Assembly: GCF_963855985.1 (NCBI RefSeq)
Contig: NC_087095.1
Location: 14,270,001 to 14,334,000, forward strand
Origin: Ostrinia nubilalis
Taxonomy: Eukaryota; Arthropoda; Insecta; Lepidoptera; Crambidae
DNA: 64,000 nt
Direction of reading: 5' to 3'
Below are positions 46,082 through 58,381 of this stretch, in pieces. A program made the position numbers and the translations under genes. Every line of letters begins with the position of its first letter. Within the stretch, counting starts at the first letter, position 1. The notes beneath the pieces were generated by a model, which was not told where the DNA came from, searched no databases, and saw nothing but the letters and a program-made list of their open reading frames with translations.

Positions 46082-49060
46082 TGGGCTGAGTGTGAGTTTA
46101 CATCAAACGCGCTCACTAGTGAGCGCGTTTAAAAATTGTATGAATATTTTAGTTTTGATAGTTTCCCGCTAGGGGCGCTGTACAATAGGGTGTCCCGTCG
46201 TTGTATGGGAAATAATTTTTATTGAGCTACGGTTACGCAAGAGTTATCAAAAGTTGCGTTTTGACATATAAATTACGATTAACATTAAAGGACAATGTTC
46301 GTTCTCCATACATTGTTCGCCGTTAGATCAACAGTGCCGAAATAATACTTTCTAGGTTCTAAATGACACAAATCTTTATGTAAGAACAATTATTCCTGGC
46401 GGACCAATTCTATAAACTTATTGATAGCAATATTGTTATCATAACCTCTTACTTACTAGTATTGTATTATATTATTTTATGCACATCGATTTGGGAGATG
46501 TTCTGTATTGTAGTTGTCGCAGCCAAATTGTATTATAATATTGGACGGGTTTTGGAAATAGCTCGGCGTTCCACTTTTATGATTTACTTACTTACATTTT
46601 GCACGTAAATAAATAACATGAATCCTATGTTTACTTTCCACTCTTGACATTTAACACGTGACTTACCAAACTAACTATCTCCATGGTTACCGTCTTAGTC
46701 TATGCATGACTAGGGATTGAACAACTTTTAATTGAATATTATTAACAATTCTCAATAATTATTATCGATTGAAAAATATTCGGTATTTGAATCGAAAGAT
46801 ATATTCAATTTTATCAATATCAAAATATTCAATTTTAATAATAAAATAAATATTATTTACTACCACCTATGAAATGTTCTAAAAATTGCCTGGAGCGCTC
46901 CCCCAATCCTGGGTTTTCCCTTTCCAAGCTGAGAGGATATCATTTTGGTTCTATCGATACATTATAAAGGTACTTAATATTTGAAATGTATTACCAATTA
47001 TTGTTATAAGCATTTTGAGCGAATAAAACTTTCAATTTTATTAGAACTTTAGACATTTCTCTCACTTTAAGCGGCATTGGATTTTTCATCGAATTTTGAA
47101 ACTGTAACAGATATATTAAAGATGTACCCATATTGTTGTCATTGTCTATATCAGTGTTATGATCACAATTCTTTTTATTTTATTCATGACCTTCGACCAG
47201 TTGGACACATTAGATAGCTTCTTGTAGTATCGTGCAATATATTTTTAACTTTTAATTAAAATCTAGTCATACTGTAGCAATTTGGACGATTTATTTTATT
47301 TACAAGATCGGTATCTTATTGTCTATGATGACCGCAGTCAACATCACTATTACATGGATTCCTAACAATGAAGTACGGCATTGCCTTGTGCCGATTTTAC
47401 ATAGATTTTATCGACACAAATTATGGAACTTCATAGGATATGGAGCAGGCCACGCCCTAAAATGTCCGGATGTCGTCATAGTATTATGGAATACATATAA
47501 AATACTTTTATTATTTCATTTTTTAATCCTCAAGTGTCCGTTACAATCTAATTAATATTTAAGTATTCAAAAAGTAAGAGATTAATTTTGATACTTTACT
47601 GCTGTGCCCAGGAATCTAAGGCGGTTTCTGACAATGTCCTTTAATTAGGTATCTGTCATCTTGAGGCCTCTACCTGTCCTTGAACAATTTTAACATTGCT
47701 ATTTTAGGGGTTCCTAACATAAACTATAAATAATACAAAAATAGCGTTTTTATGAAATTTGAGGGTACACAATGAGTCATAGCAAGGTTTAAAATAGTTG
47801 AAAAACCAATAAATCCATAAATACTTTAAAAACAGAATTGGCTTTTTGACCAGAATTAGGCTTTTACGCGCGAGATTTTAATGTGTTCCTAATTAATCCA
47901 TGGGTCAGCCAAGATATCGATTTAATTTGGGGGTACTCAATTCCCTTCTTACAGCTGGTTAATCATTTTATCACGCTATTATAAAACAATGATTGGCATT
48001 TCTAAGTGGAAGCTAACAAAAACAGCAGTCAATTTTAGAAAATCAACCATAACTTGAAAACCATTTGTCCGATTTGATTACTTTTTTATTTAAATCAAAG
48101 CTCTACGTGTGCGCTTGATATTTTTTGGTATAAATTGTGTCGATAACATCAATCTTTAGTTAGTAATTAAAGGAAAATTGATTTTTTTTACATTTTTGTG
48201 ATGCTACTTTTTAAATCAATTTTTTACAAAATTTCTTATACTCTACTAAAAGTTTTACACAAACCAAAGAAGTGTATTAAATTATTTTTAATTTGATATA
48301 TAACATGTATGCGTTTCATAGCTAAAAATATATGTTTACTTCTGTTGAAGTTCACCATTGATAAAAAACTGCGTACAGAACAAAAACTTCAGCTAGAAAG
48401 TGTATGTAACGTTCAAAAATGTTATTTATATTTAATAGTATGCTAAAACTATTAAACATGTTAATTAGTATTCTGTTTAAATATAATATTTGAAAGATTT
48501 TTGGCTAGGTAGTTTCTACCTGAAAAAATCAAAAAATATATTACTACCATAATTTGGTAAATTTTTGTTAAATTTATGCTAAAATTATTTAATATTATAA
48601 CAAAAAAGTGCGGTGCGATACCTTACAGCAATAAAACCTCAACAGAAATAATACCAACAGCCTCGCCGAAGAAGTAGAAAATTTGAGAAAAACAAGTCAA
48701 AATATGAATTCTGCGAGTTCGAACCAAACCTATTCTTCACTGGAAACGATCTGTCATTGCCTGCAAATCGTATCTTAGGGTTCCACTACCACTGCAATAA
48801 CAAAATAAAATGAAATAATTGTGAAAAAAATATAATAGATGACAAACAGTGAAGGGCTGATTAAGTGATTTTTTGAGACATAAAAATGCCGGTAGAGCCC
48901 TTGAGACATTATTTTTTATTTTTTTTATTATAATCTACATCTTATGACGCAAGTTTTGAGGGGTCTTGTGTAGCGAAAATATAAAAAAGATATTTCGGGA
49001 CACCCTACTGTACAATCGCTCACTAGTGAGCACGTTTGAAAAAAAGTCACACTCAGCCCT
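46082..49060. mobile_element. CWG-TSD MITE (149 bp) split by a hAT-like element
   Basis: Left part 46082-46185, right part 49016-49060. The ends TGGGCTGAGTG and CACTCAGCCCT are inverted, flanked by CAG on both sides (46079-46081, 49061-49063). The complete sister copy at 55623-55757 is flanked by CTG, so the target is CWG, a 3-bp duplication as reported for some PIF/Harbinger elements. The core contains gcgctcactagtgagcgcg, a palindrome. Confidence 0.75.
46186..49007. mobile_element. hAT-like element, 2822 bp, no intact transposase
   Basis: The terminal inverted repeats TAGGGTGTCCCG / CGGGACACCCTA are perfect over 12 bp. An 8-bp direct repeat, CTGTACAA (46178-46185, 49008-49015), flanks it, the hAT signature, and the empty site is visible in the MITE sister copies. 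Although 2.8 kb is long enough for a transposase, no frame exceeds 78 codons, so the interior is degenerate or unrelated filler. Two interior blocks are shared with 34225-38150. Confidence 0.8.
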
Positions 49061-49404
49061 CAGTAAACCTACTATCCTATCTGCACTATGTTAGGAAGCC
49101 CAAGCAATAGCGAATAGAAATGAAATCACGTGTGCTACATGCAAACTGATATTTACGCCAGGAACTTGGTGTGATTCAATTCATTAAGTACTAGGTCGCT
49201 ATTCGCAAAAACTTAATGTAATCATGACTCCAATAATGTTAGAGCTGAGGACTGAAAGATTTCATTTTCCGATTCTTTTTGATTTGATTAGTTGGTACTT
49301 TAGCTAGAAAAACAACAGAAAATTAAAGTATTTAGAACAGGAGCCAGAATCAAACTGATTTATTTTCAGGATGGTGAAGATATAATTTTGATTTTTAAAA
49401 TTTT

Positions 49405-49640
49405 AAACTAACAGCCTGCCCCGGCTTCGCACGGTTGCAATGGAATTTCCTGGCTTTTCTCTTCTATAATATGCGTGTTTTTAAAATATCTATAAACCTT
49501 CCACTTGAGTCACTCTATCTATTAAATAGGGTAAATTTTAGGGTTCCTACCGCATCAAAATCGGTGGCGTAGTTCTAAAGGTCTAAGTATACATAGAGAC
49601 AGACAGTAGAAAGAGACTTTGTTTTATACTATGTAGTGAA
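49405..49640 (-). mobile_element. Helitron-like element, second family
   Basis: The minus strand follows the 10676-11053 copy: ataaaacaaagtctctttc, atgtatacttagacctttag, gattttgatgcggt, agagtgactcaag, cgtgcgaagccggggcagg. The terminal CTAG has changed to TTAG. Confidence 0.6.
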
Positions 49641-50700
49641 TCGATCACAAAGTGAAGTACAAATCATTATTTACCGTTTTCCTCGATTGATAATTATACA
49701 AAATACGTACGTGTAATAGCGCAGTTTGTAGTCAACATAGGTAAAAAGTAAAAAATATTTAGATTACAACCAGCTAAATCATGGCAATATTTTTTCTAAG
49801 AATCAACTTTACTCGTATTTCGAAAAACAATTACAAATACCTGAATAATTAATAATAAAACCTTTCAAATATATCATCAAAATAAACCTTCGTTCATTTT
49901 CATAGTAAAGGTTGCGGAATGCCAAAAAATGCCAAGGACTGGCTATCTCTTTACAATATCTTTGACCACTATTTCTTTGTATTACATTCCTTCTGGAGGC
50001 TCCCGAATATCTGGGTTGCATATTCGATCCTCAATAATAGTGGAGATATTATCAAAAGAGATTGAAAAGCCGTGACAGACCTATTACGAGGGATCCGTTG
50101 GGCCTGATGTTACATAGTTCGTTTTATGCCAGAATTTTGGCCGTTGGACAGGGCCGCATTTGGGATTTACGACAGATTCTCGGAAACGGCCGAGTGAAGT
50201 TTGCTATTTGATAGTTAATTCAATCGAAATAATTTAAGCCTACAAGGATTAATTCACTGGAACCAAAAGCAAACTTAACACATTGATGGACAGTAACGTC
50301 CACGGGCGTTCAGATAGTAAATATAATGATACGATAAAACGCCTATAGACATCATAGTTTTTACTCGTTTTACATATTAACACTACGCCCAAGCAATTTA
50401 TGTGAATAAGTAGTGTCATTTGGTAAGTAATTTTAAACTTATACTGTCCACCAAAGTGTTAAGACATCATTTTAACTAATATTTCATATTTTACGCTTTC
50501 ACACACAGCGAAAATAAATGTGAATGAAAAAGAGAAATAAAAATACTCTTACACCAAAATCCAATTAGCGCCAAGTGTTCAATATAATAACGCATGTATT
50601 GCATATTTTTAGTAACCAGACGCCATCTTTAACGAATTCGCAAGGCATTTTCACTGTCTATTGGCTCTGTGCACGATTACAGCGCCAACTAGCGTCCACA
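49641..50700. other. AT-rich sequence, nothing recognised
   Basis: No coding or element signal strong enough to call. 50600-50720 is CG-containing and somewhat promoter-like but without a clean initiator. Confidence 0.35.
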
Positions 50701-51033
50701 ACTTTATGGGCTCTGTCACATTGACATTTAGGTCGTTATTTGTGAAAAAATATCGAAATGAAAAAATAACAAATATTTTCGACTAATAAATTGTTGTGAT
50801 ACCACGATTTGGGTGGAAAAAAGGTTTTGAAATCATTTAGGTCATTCAAATCAAATGAGGTAAGTCCAAAAAGTGTGTTTATTTTTGATTGTGTCAGGGT
50901 TTGTTTACTTCATTTATAGTTGTAGTTTTACAGTAAAACAAAAAGAAAAAGCTACTTTAACGGTTTCATTATATAACAGTAAATATATTTAAATGTTCCT
51001 GTATCGCTAGTAATAAATTAAATATCGTTTTCA

Positions 51034-51264
51034 GATCGAAATGAGTATTGTTTTGAAGACCGGGTTTGTGAGTGTTACAATATTATATTCCAACCACAAA
51101 CCGTATTTAAAGGAAAGTTGTTGGTATTGGCTGGACAAGTCCGAGATGTAGAAGAATTAAGAACAAAACAAGGGCAGAGTTCAATAATTCACGCTCTCAT
51201 CATAAGGCGAACATCTGTGCACATCAACTACTGTGACTCATTTTTGTACTACCACGTTGTATAG
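51034..51264 (+). other. 76-codon open frame behind an intron-like segment, function unknown
   Basis: The frame has no ATG but looks protein-like: DRNEYCFEDRVCECYNIIF, QPQTVFKGKLLVLAGQVRDV, EELRTKQGQSSIIHALIIRR, TSVHINYCDSFLYYHVV, then TAG. A good acceptor (gttttcag, ending 51034) opens it, and a good donor (AATGAG|GTAAGT, 50859/50860) precedes it by 175 bases. Joining the two does not give an ATG in this frame, because TGA lies directly upstream in the first segment. It may be a pseudogene, a remnant of an unknown element, or chance. I do not recognise the family. Confidence 0.3.
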
Positions 51265-51882
51265 TCTAGTTATTTCCAAATTGTAAACGGCTATTAAACC
51301 AGCCCTATCGAAATACAGTTCACTCTTTTATTTAAGTTCCCAGTAGGACCCTTTTCATGTGATTAATTAATGATATTAAAATGTATTATGAAGAATCGCT
51401 TTGCCATTGACAGATACATCTGATGACAGAGCTTACATTATTTCTACTTTTGACCACCATGAGCGCTGCGATAGATTATGTTACCCCCACCCAGTACTTC
51501 GCACCCAGCGAATAGACAGTAAAAGTATACTTTTAATCGAATGCAACGTGATTCGTATTCTCTATAACAATAAATGACAATTTATTAAAAAATTAAACTA
51601 TTTTTATTGCAAAATAGCGCCCATTCCTTCTATATAAGATAACAGTATTTAGCTTGACGTGCCGTCCACATTTAAAATTAAAAGTTTCGTAGTCAGCGAG
51701 CGTAAAGAAACTTGATAGTGGGTGCCGTTGTTTTATGCAAAATACTTCGCGAGTTCCTCGCTCGGCCTTTCAGTCTTTTATTATTACCTAGACGGGCTTT
51801 CTTCAGATACATAAAGTAATATCTAATTTACCTGTAGAAATGTTTTATTTGAAATTCAGAGAAACTATATTTTATTTGAACC
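51265..51882. other. Unassigned sequence
   Basis: No gene seen. A tatataagat motif at 51634 is not followed by an initiator at the expected distance. Confidence 0.35.
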
Positions 51883-51890
51883 GTTTAACA

Positions 51891-52106
51891 CAGTGGTTCT
51901 TAACCTTTATCATGAGGGACCATTTTACCAAATTTCTGTCTTGTCAGGGACCACCTCATAATCATAAATCGGTCAAAAGTAAACCAGTTTGACTGCAAAA
52001 ATCAGTTAAGTGGTTTTGAGTAAGGCGTGCAAGTGCACTTCGTGGACCACTTGGAATGCCTCCAGGGACCACCAGTGGTCCGCGGACCATCGGTTAAGAA
52101 CCACTG
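51891..52106. mobile_element. hAT-type MITE, 216 bp
   Basis: The ends CAGTGGTTCTTAACC and GGTTAAGAACCACTG are perfect inverted repeats. The 8-bp target duplication GTTTAACA (51883-51890, 52107-52114) is exact. The interior contains gggaccac/gtggaccac motifs typical of this hAT MITE type. An intact duplication implies a relatively young copy. Confidence 0.92.
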
Positions 52107-52114
52107 GTTTAACA

Positions 52115-53454
52115 CAAGTATTGCTTTTGTATCAATCAACGTTATTATGTAGTGTTGCTATAAAAGGTAACAAAAATAAACCCTCTCTATTGTGTACTGA
52201 AAAATATCATTTTTCTCCAATAATTCTTGAATAAATATTGTCAGTTAACAAGGGCTGACAGTTAGAAAAACATTTTCAATGTTTCTTTAATTCTTTGGTG
52301 TAATAAAGTCAAAAGGTACTTCAAAAATTAGGCTTTTAAATAGTAGTGCTTACTACGGTATTAAGTTAAAGTGGTTTTAGTTTGTAATTAAGTGTTTTAA
52401 CTGAAGTTCCAAAAGTTTTGGCCCTAAGTTCGGGCCTGTGGGAGAAGCCAACCTATTTTTTGCCGTACGTTTTTAAGGCGACAGCGAGTTTCCCACAAAA
52501 TAATGGCCTGCCCAGCCTGCGAGACGTTTCGGAAGTTTATTTAATTGCCTCCAAGTTGCCTTTTAAGAGCGCATTGCTTGAACGCTTAGCATCTTTAAAT
52601 AAATACTGTTTTTTGCTCAAATGTCACGTAGAAAATACTTTTGTTTGCAGTCTTGGATTTTAGTATCTTTATTGATGTTCCAAAAAAGTTTACTTAATGA
52701 TTGATGTTTGCACTCGTTTTGAAGCTTTTTTTTTCAGAATATCTCACTGTTAGGCAAAGGCATCTTTAATAACACAAATACCTGCTCACCCTTAGATACC
52801 TGTTTTCTTTTTGAAGTGGAACAGGTGAATAAAATTTGAAAACTTTATTTTATGATGACTTTATCTCTCATGCAGATCTTTTGTTCTTCTTAAAGAACTA
52901 ATAATGCTTAAGCCAAGAACGCCCCTTTTCCCCGATAACATTTTATTATAATAGAGCCACAGCTGTTATTTCCTTGATAATCTAACATCAAGCGTCCCAT
53001 AAAACCTACATAGGAGCTTAATCCTATCCCCAGACAGTTATTTAACGAAACGAAATATGAAGTTTAAAACCAGACTAGACAGAAGTGGCGAGCACAAACT
53101 TCCTCGCAAACTTTCGCCGCTAGATTTACGGGCTCACCACTTGCGTTGGACGTCTCGTTTCAAATGTTTTACTGGTTATTATTTTTAATAGTACCTATAT
53201 CAAACTTTTAAAGCCATGTTGTGAAATTATACTCTAGTTTCAATAGCACTTTAGAAGCTATACTAAAACATGAACTCATGTTACCTATGAAATTATTCTC
53301 TTAATAATTTAAGCCAAACAGGTACTCTATAATCTTGAGATTGATTCGAGTTTTCGGCATTGTTTCACATAATAGGTACTGGTAAGAAATAAGGTACTGA
53401 TTGTGTACCTTGTATGTAAGCTTATTCAAAGAAATCACTGTGGACAAATTTTAG
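52115..53454. other. Unassigned sequence
   Basis: An 81-codon frame at 52418-52663 (+) lies in a patch of higher GC and cannot be excluded as coding, but it has no recognisable domain, good start context or flanking splice sites. The remainder is AT-rich. Confidence 0.35.
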
Positions 53455-53595
53455 ATGCTAGGTGGACTGATGATCTGGTGAAGGTCGCGAGAAACATCTG
53501 GATGTGGACAGCGATAGGCCGGACATTGTGGAAATCCTTGGAGGAGGCCTTTGACCAGTGAACGTCATTTGGCTGAAACGAAGGAACGAACGAAC
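53455..53595 (+). mobile_element. RTE-type LINE 3' fragment, (AACG)n tail
   Basis: It contains gatctggtgaaggtcgcgag ... gaaatccttggaggaggcct ... ggctgaaacgaaggaacgaac. A deletion has removed part of the agcagtggacg block. Heavily 5'-truncated. Confidence 0.75.
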
Positions 53596-53931
53596 TATTA
53601 TCTACCATCCAATACAGCAGGTTCCAAATCACCATAACCATTGCTTTGTATTCATTAAAACTTCCGCTGTACCTTAAGGTAGCTAAGGAACCAGTTATAA
53701 TGGAAACTTCTTCTTTTAGTTTGAATAGTAAAAACTTTTTTCTTCACAGAGGCTATGGTAATGTAACTTGGCTATGAACTGCCGTGTATTACTTTATTCA
53801 ACTTGTTCTTAAACTTGGATTTAACAATGAAGTTACTGGAATGATAATGTGATATAATCTTGGAAAGTATGGACTAAAATATTCGCAAACAGAGAGAGCA
53901 TTGCTATGTACACATTGATACAATTATCTAA

Positions 53932-54332
53932 TCTAAATATACGTATAAAAGGAGAAACTGACTGACTTAGTGACAGATCAACGCACAGCCTAAACGGCTA
54001 AACGGTACGGTAGGCACTTGAAATTTGAAAGGGACGTAGCTTAGGTACCGTAGAGGTGCACTAAGAAAAGAATTCCCGAAATTCCCACGGGAACGGGAAT
54101 TAGCGGGAAAATCCTTTTGTATGACAAATCTAAACCGCTTAAGTTAGACGCTTAAAATTTGGCATGTAGGTACCTTAGTAAACTTAAAGCTTAGTTACAA
54201 CAGGATATTGCAAAGATCCCACGGAAACGGGAGTTATCGGGAAAAAAATTGAATGCAAAAATCTAAACCGCGTAAGATAGATGAAGGGGGTAAAACGGGA
54301 TCCACGCGTACGAAGTCGCGGGCGGCCGCTAG
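53932..54332 (+). mobile_element. Helitron-like element, 401 bp
   Basis: Starts TCTAAATATACGTATAAAAG and ends gtcgcgggcggccgCTAG. Its 3' 250 bases match the 13747 copy (gaattcccacgggaacgg, gcggtttagatt modules), while its 5' end is unrelated, suggesting 5'-end swapping between Helitron families. Confidence 0.78.
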
Positions 54333-55622
54333 TCTACCTTTAGTTTCGACTAAGTGACTTTCTTCTTTTTCACTATACTCCACACATCCGTCACCCATTT
54401 CTGGTAGTCATCGAGTTTTTTCTCATTATTTTCCAAAATTGGTCTCATTAAAATCATCCGTATTTATAACTTCAAAAAGCTTCCAAAATGTGTTGCCAGT
54501 GAACATTGTCAACTAGAACGACAAGCACACAAGCTATGTCACTTTGTGACGCTCCTTACTGAGGCGACACATTTTCTGGCTGTCACGCGGCGATGTGTCA
54601 TTTCCGTGTGGCGCCACCGAACTACACTCTACGTCATTTCCGTGGGGTGTGACATTTGGGGATGGGGGATTATCGATGTCGATGTATGTGAAAATATTGT
54701 TAGTCAATCCTGTTTCGTTGTAATTAGAGGAACATGATTCTTGCAGTACTCGTACTAATATTTTATGTTATGCTAATTAAGCTACTTTTAAAGTGAAGTG
54801 TAAAATACTAGCTTTAATCTTCTATTCTCCTAAGGGTTTCTTGAGTGTAATAACACTTTTTCAGGCAAAGCAACATAATTTTATATAAGTAGGTAGGTAC
54901 TTACTCCAATTCATATCAAATACTTTTTCATGTACCTAATCTCTTCTTTTTGAAGTGATCAATTTTACTCGACTCTTTTCAGTAGGGATACGAATACTTA
55001 ATTCTATCGATACTTGCTTATTGAGCTACATCACTAGTGACATTCGGAGCACAATCGTTACTTTGATATTCATATTTGGAGATAAGAGAGGAGATTTACG
55101 CTCATCTGAACGTGCGAAGATGTATTTGCGTGTAATATTCGTGCGTGTAATGGAAGATTTTGCGGCTGATTTAATAGTTTCGCCGAATAGGATTGTTATC
55201 TTATTGAATTTGTGTAAGAATACATCTGAATACGTAGTTAAGTGATTTGGAATGGGATTGGGAGTAATCTTGTTATCGTTCTTTATTGACAGTTTATGTT
55301 AGTTGATTAAACATTTACGAACGAATGATTTTGATTGGTTTTGAAACTTATTTCTTATTCAATCTCATTTTACGAACACATCTTTCAGCATCACCTGATG
55401 GTGATGACCTGTTGCTATAGGAAATTAATATTGTCTTTGATCTCAAATTTTTACTCTGCTTAGGTGGGAGGCATCTTACACTACGATTGCCGTAGTTACT
55501 AACTTAGCCTTAGCACTGATTGTGTCACTAATTTATTAACGCGAATGGACTAGGTATTTGGGTTTTGTTAGTAGTCAAGCTGTAATTCCTGAGTGTGAAA
55601 CCGAAACAAAGGAAGTCTTCTG
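54333..55622. other. Unassigned sequence
   Basis: Frames of 63 and 96 codons (54546, 54955) lack features. The patch 54540-54680 is GC-richer with repeated gtcatttccgtg motifs. No element ends seen. Confidence 0.35.
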
Positions 55623-55757
55623 GGGGCTTAGTGTGAGTTTACTATATGACGGATTGTACAGCGCCCCTAGCGGAAACATTCAAGAACTAAAATTTTCATA
55701 CATTTTTTTAACGCGCTCACTAGAGAGTACGTTTGATGTAAACTTACACTAAGCCCT
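55623..55757. mobile_element. Complete CWG-TSD MITE, 135 bp
   Basis: The inverted ends GGGGCTTAGTGTGAGTTTAC and its complement are near-perfect. They are flanked by CTG (55620-55622, 55758-55760). It is the reference copy for the family (others at 1603, 13288 and 46082). It lies 22 bases left of the large foldback element. Confidence 0.82.
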
Positions 55758-56796
55758 CTGATAGAAGATGTGTACGGCCGGTATCCTTCCGTTTGGCCAA
55801 ATTACTTTTCGCCAAATTTCACTTCGCAAACAACTTATAGCCAAAGTTTCATTTCCCAAATAAACTTTTAGCAACTGTACTTTTCGCAACTAATTCATTT
55901 GGTCAAATTATCATTTGGCCAAATTTTACTTGGCAAATGTTTATATAGCAAATGTTTTATTTTGCCAAATATTATATCCCAAATAATTTGTTTGGTCAAA
56001 TTGACACTTCACATACTTACCCACCGTTTCCCACAAATCAAAGCATAAGGCAGATGATCATGGTTTTTGCATTGCAGAAAATAGTATGGTTGCAGAAAGT
56101 AGGTATTGCAGAAAATAGTAGGTTAGGTTAGGTTAGAACAGTGACCCTTAACGCGCGAAGGCGAGCGAAGCGTGCCGCGGCAGCGGCCGCCGAGCGCTAG
56201 AATCACTTCTATTGTTAATTAATCATTTGGAAACGATAAAAAGAATGAAATATGAAAATTAATTTAGAACAAATTTTATATTAGGGTACTTCTCATCGCC
56301 ACGGTTCTCATCGTCACCTTCGTGGCGAATTTTATTTCTAACTTATTTCAACTTTTTGTAAACAAAAATTGTAGCGCTTGATGTGAAGATTGTATTCTCA
56401 GTAAATCAGTCAAATAGTGAGTCTCGTTTGGAAGCTTTAACGTTTTGAATTTTTTGATGCCACGAAAGTGATTCTGTACTTCACAGCAATAATTTTTTCA
56501 AACTTTACTGCTGTAAATGACTCTTAAGTGTTTATAAAACATATATTTTGTCTTATTTTCATAGATAAATAGCAATAACATAATATAAATAGGTACCTAC
56601 TTAAATACAAGATAAAATTTTACCGATTACGTCACCTACTAAGTTACAAGATTCTACGCAATTGGTTTTAAGGGTGACACTGGTGGCATTCTGAAATGCT
56701 AAAGAAGCAAAAAACGGATTATCAGTACCTCAATAAAAAAGAACTCTAACTGATTATTAGTCCCTCAACAAAAATATATTTTTTATTTAGGCCAGA

Positions 56797-56922
56797 GGGC
56801 CTCGTATTTTTGTTGTACAACTTTTAACTCAAACTTCAGATTAAAATCTTACAAACAGATACACAGTCACATATACAGACATATATACAGTCATACAGAC
56901 AGACAACAAAAATACGAGGCCC
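56797..56922. repeat. Inverted repeat around a CAGACATA-rich loop
   Basis: GGGCCTCGTATTTTTGTTGT and its complement are about 20 bp long and ~86 bp apart. The loop has tandem atacagac/tatatacag motifs. Probably a small MITE. Confidence 0.6.
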
Positions 56923-57641
56923 TTATTTTTTTATTGATGTACTGAACTCTACTTAGACACCACGTATAATTTATTAGTTATTAAAATATTATAAAAACAT
57001 GAACACCAGTCACTATATTTTAAAATAAACTAAAGCAAGAAATCACTTTCGTGGCCTAAAATCACCTTCGTGTATAAAACACCACGAAGGTGATGCCACG
57101 AAGGTGACGAAAATTTCAGTTTTTTATGAATTATCCTTAAATTTGAATTTAACGGTTCAAGTCGAATACTACACACATAAGTCTAACATGTTAAGTTTTC
57201 AATGGCAAAGTTTCAATTAAATTGTTTAAATTTTAGAGGTAGAAAATATTGTTCAAGCAAGCGACGGTATGTCTATGGATAATCACAAAAAGTTACGTAT
57301 TTTTTTCGCGGAGCGACGATCGACCTATCTCACATCCCCAATGGTCGAAGCGCGACTGACGTTAACCGAATAGAACGCTGTGATTGGTTGCTGGTGTTCG
57401 GTTTAACGGCAATCTTGTATTATTACTCAAAATTTTAGGTTGTAAGAGGGCGCCGCGTTGGGTCGCCCTATTTGTAGGAGGGGGGCCTAACCTACAGAGA
57501 GAAATGACCAAAACCAATTTTATAGGGCTTTATCTCGTGTTTATTGCCAATCAACCTATGACTAAATTACACAATCAAAGCAGACAACCTCTCAATTACG
57601 GAGCTAGTTAGTCGGTAGAAACAAAATATCACAGTAAAGTT

Positions 57642-58040
57642 AGGATCGGCATATACATATGAACAAAGCAATACTAATTGCATTGACTAATTAAATATTC
57701 AAAGCGAAACATGAGGATCGGTATATGCATTTGAGCCGGATCCAATAGTAAGCTATACAATTGTATTTACTTGATAAACTTTGTTACAAAAGCGTGAGTA
57801 ATTCAATTAGAACACAAAACAAGGATCGGTTTATGCATATGATCTAAACTTAATTGAAAACTAAACAATTGCGTCTAATTAATAAAGTTCATAACAAAAG
57901 CATGTGCAAAGCATAAAACTAGGATCGGCGTATGCATTAGGGCCATATTTAGTACAATAGCATTCACTTAATAAATTTATAGCAAGAAGCGTGAATAATT
58001 ATCTAAGTCATAAAAACAGGATTGGATTATGCATTTGAAC
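57642..58040 (+). repeat. Tandem repeat, five units of ~100 bp
   Basis: Units begin aggatcggYRTATGCAT at 57642, 57714, 57822, 57921 and 58018 (offsets 72, 108, 99, 97). Each is preceded by a-cataaaac-like sequence and followed by an AT-rich spacer with acttaataaa-type motifs. It lies upstream of the GC-rich promoter-like segment on one side, within the nested element. Confidence 0.7.
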
Positions 58041-58199
58041 CAAGCATGAATATAAATAATGTGCAACATCTAATTAGCGAAACAAAGTTAATTGATCATT
58101 ACAAGGCAACATTTAAATATCTATAGATCTATCTATCTATCAGCACGTGAAGCGTGCATAGGACGATACAACGCGATGTCCAGTCAGTTCCGTGTTACG

Positions 58200-58298
58200 G
58201 AAGCAGACCTTACCATGTGGTGTGTGCGAGTTCAATCCGGCGGACGCATCGTGTTCCGTGGTACGGAAGCGCGGAGCGTCGCGGACGAACTGACTTCT

Positions 58299-58381
<83 letters not shown>

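Noticed and set aside
51631..51645. TATA-like tctatataag
   Set aside because: No initiator or exon-like sequence at the right distance on either strand.
56115..56140. GGTTAGGTTAGGTTAG, a telomere-like (TTAGG)n run
   Set aside because: Only three units; such short runs and CCTAACCTAACC (near 665) are common in insect DNA and do not indicate a telomere.
57642..58040. CRISPR array
   Set aside because: Five repeats of ~100 bp with diverged units and irregular spacing, in an animal genome; a tandem satellite.
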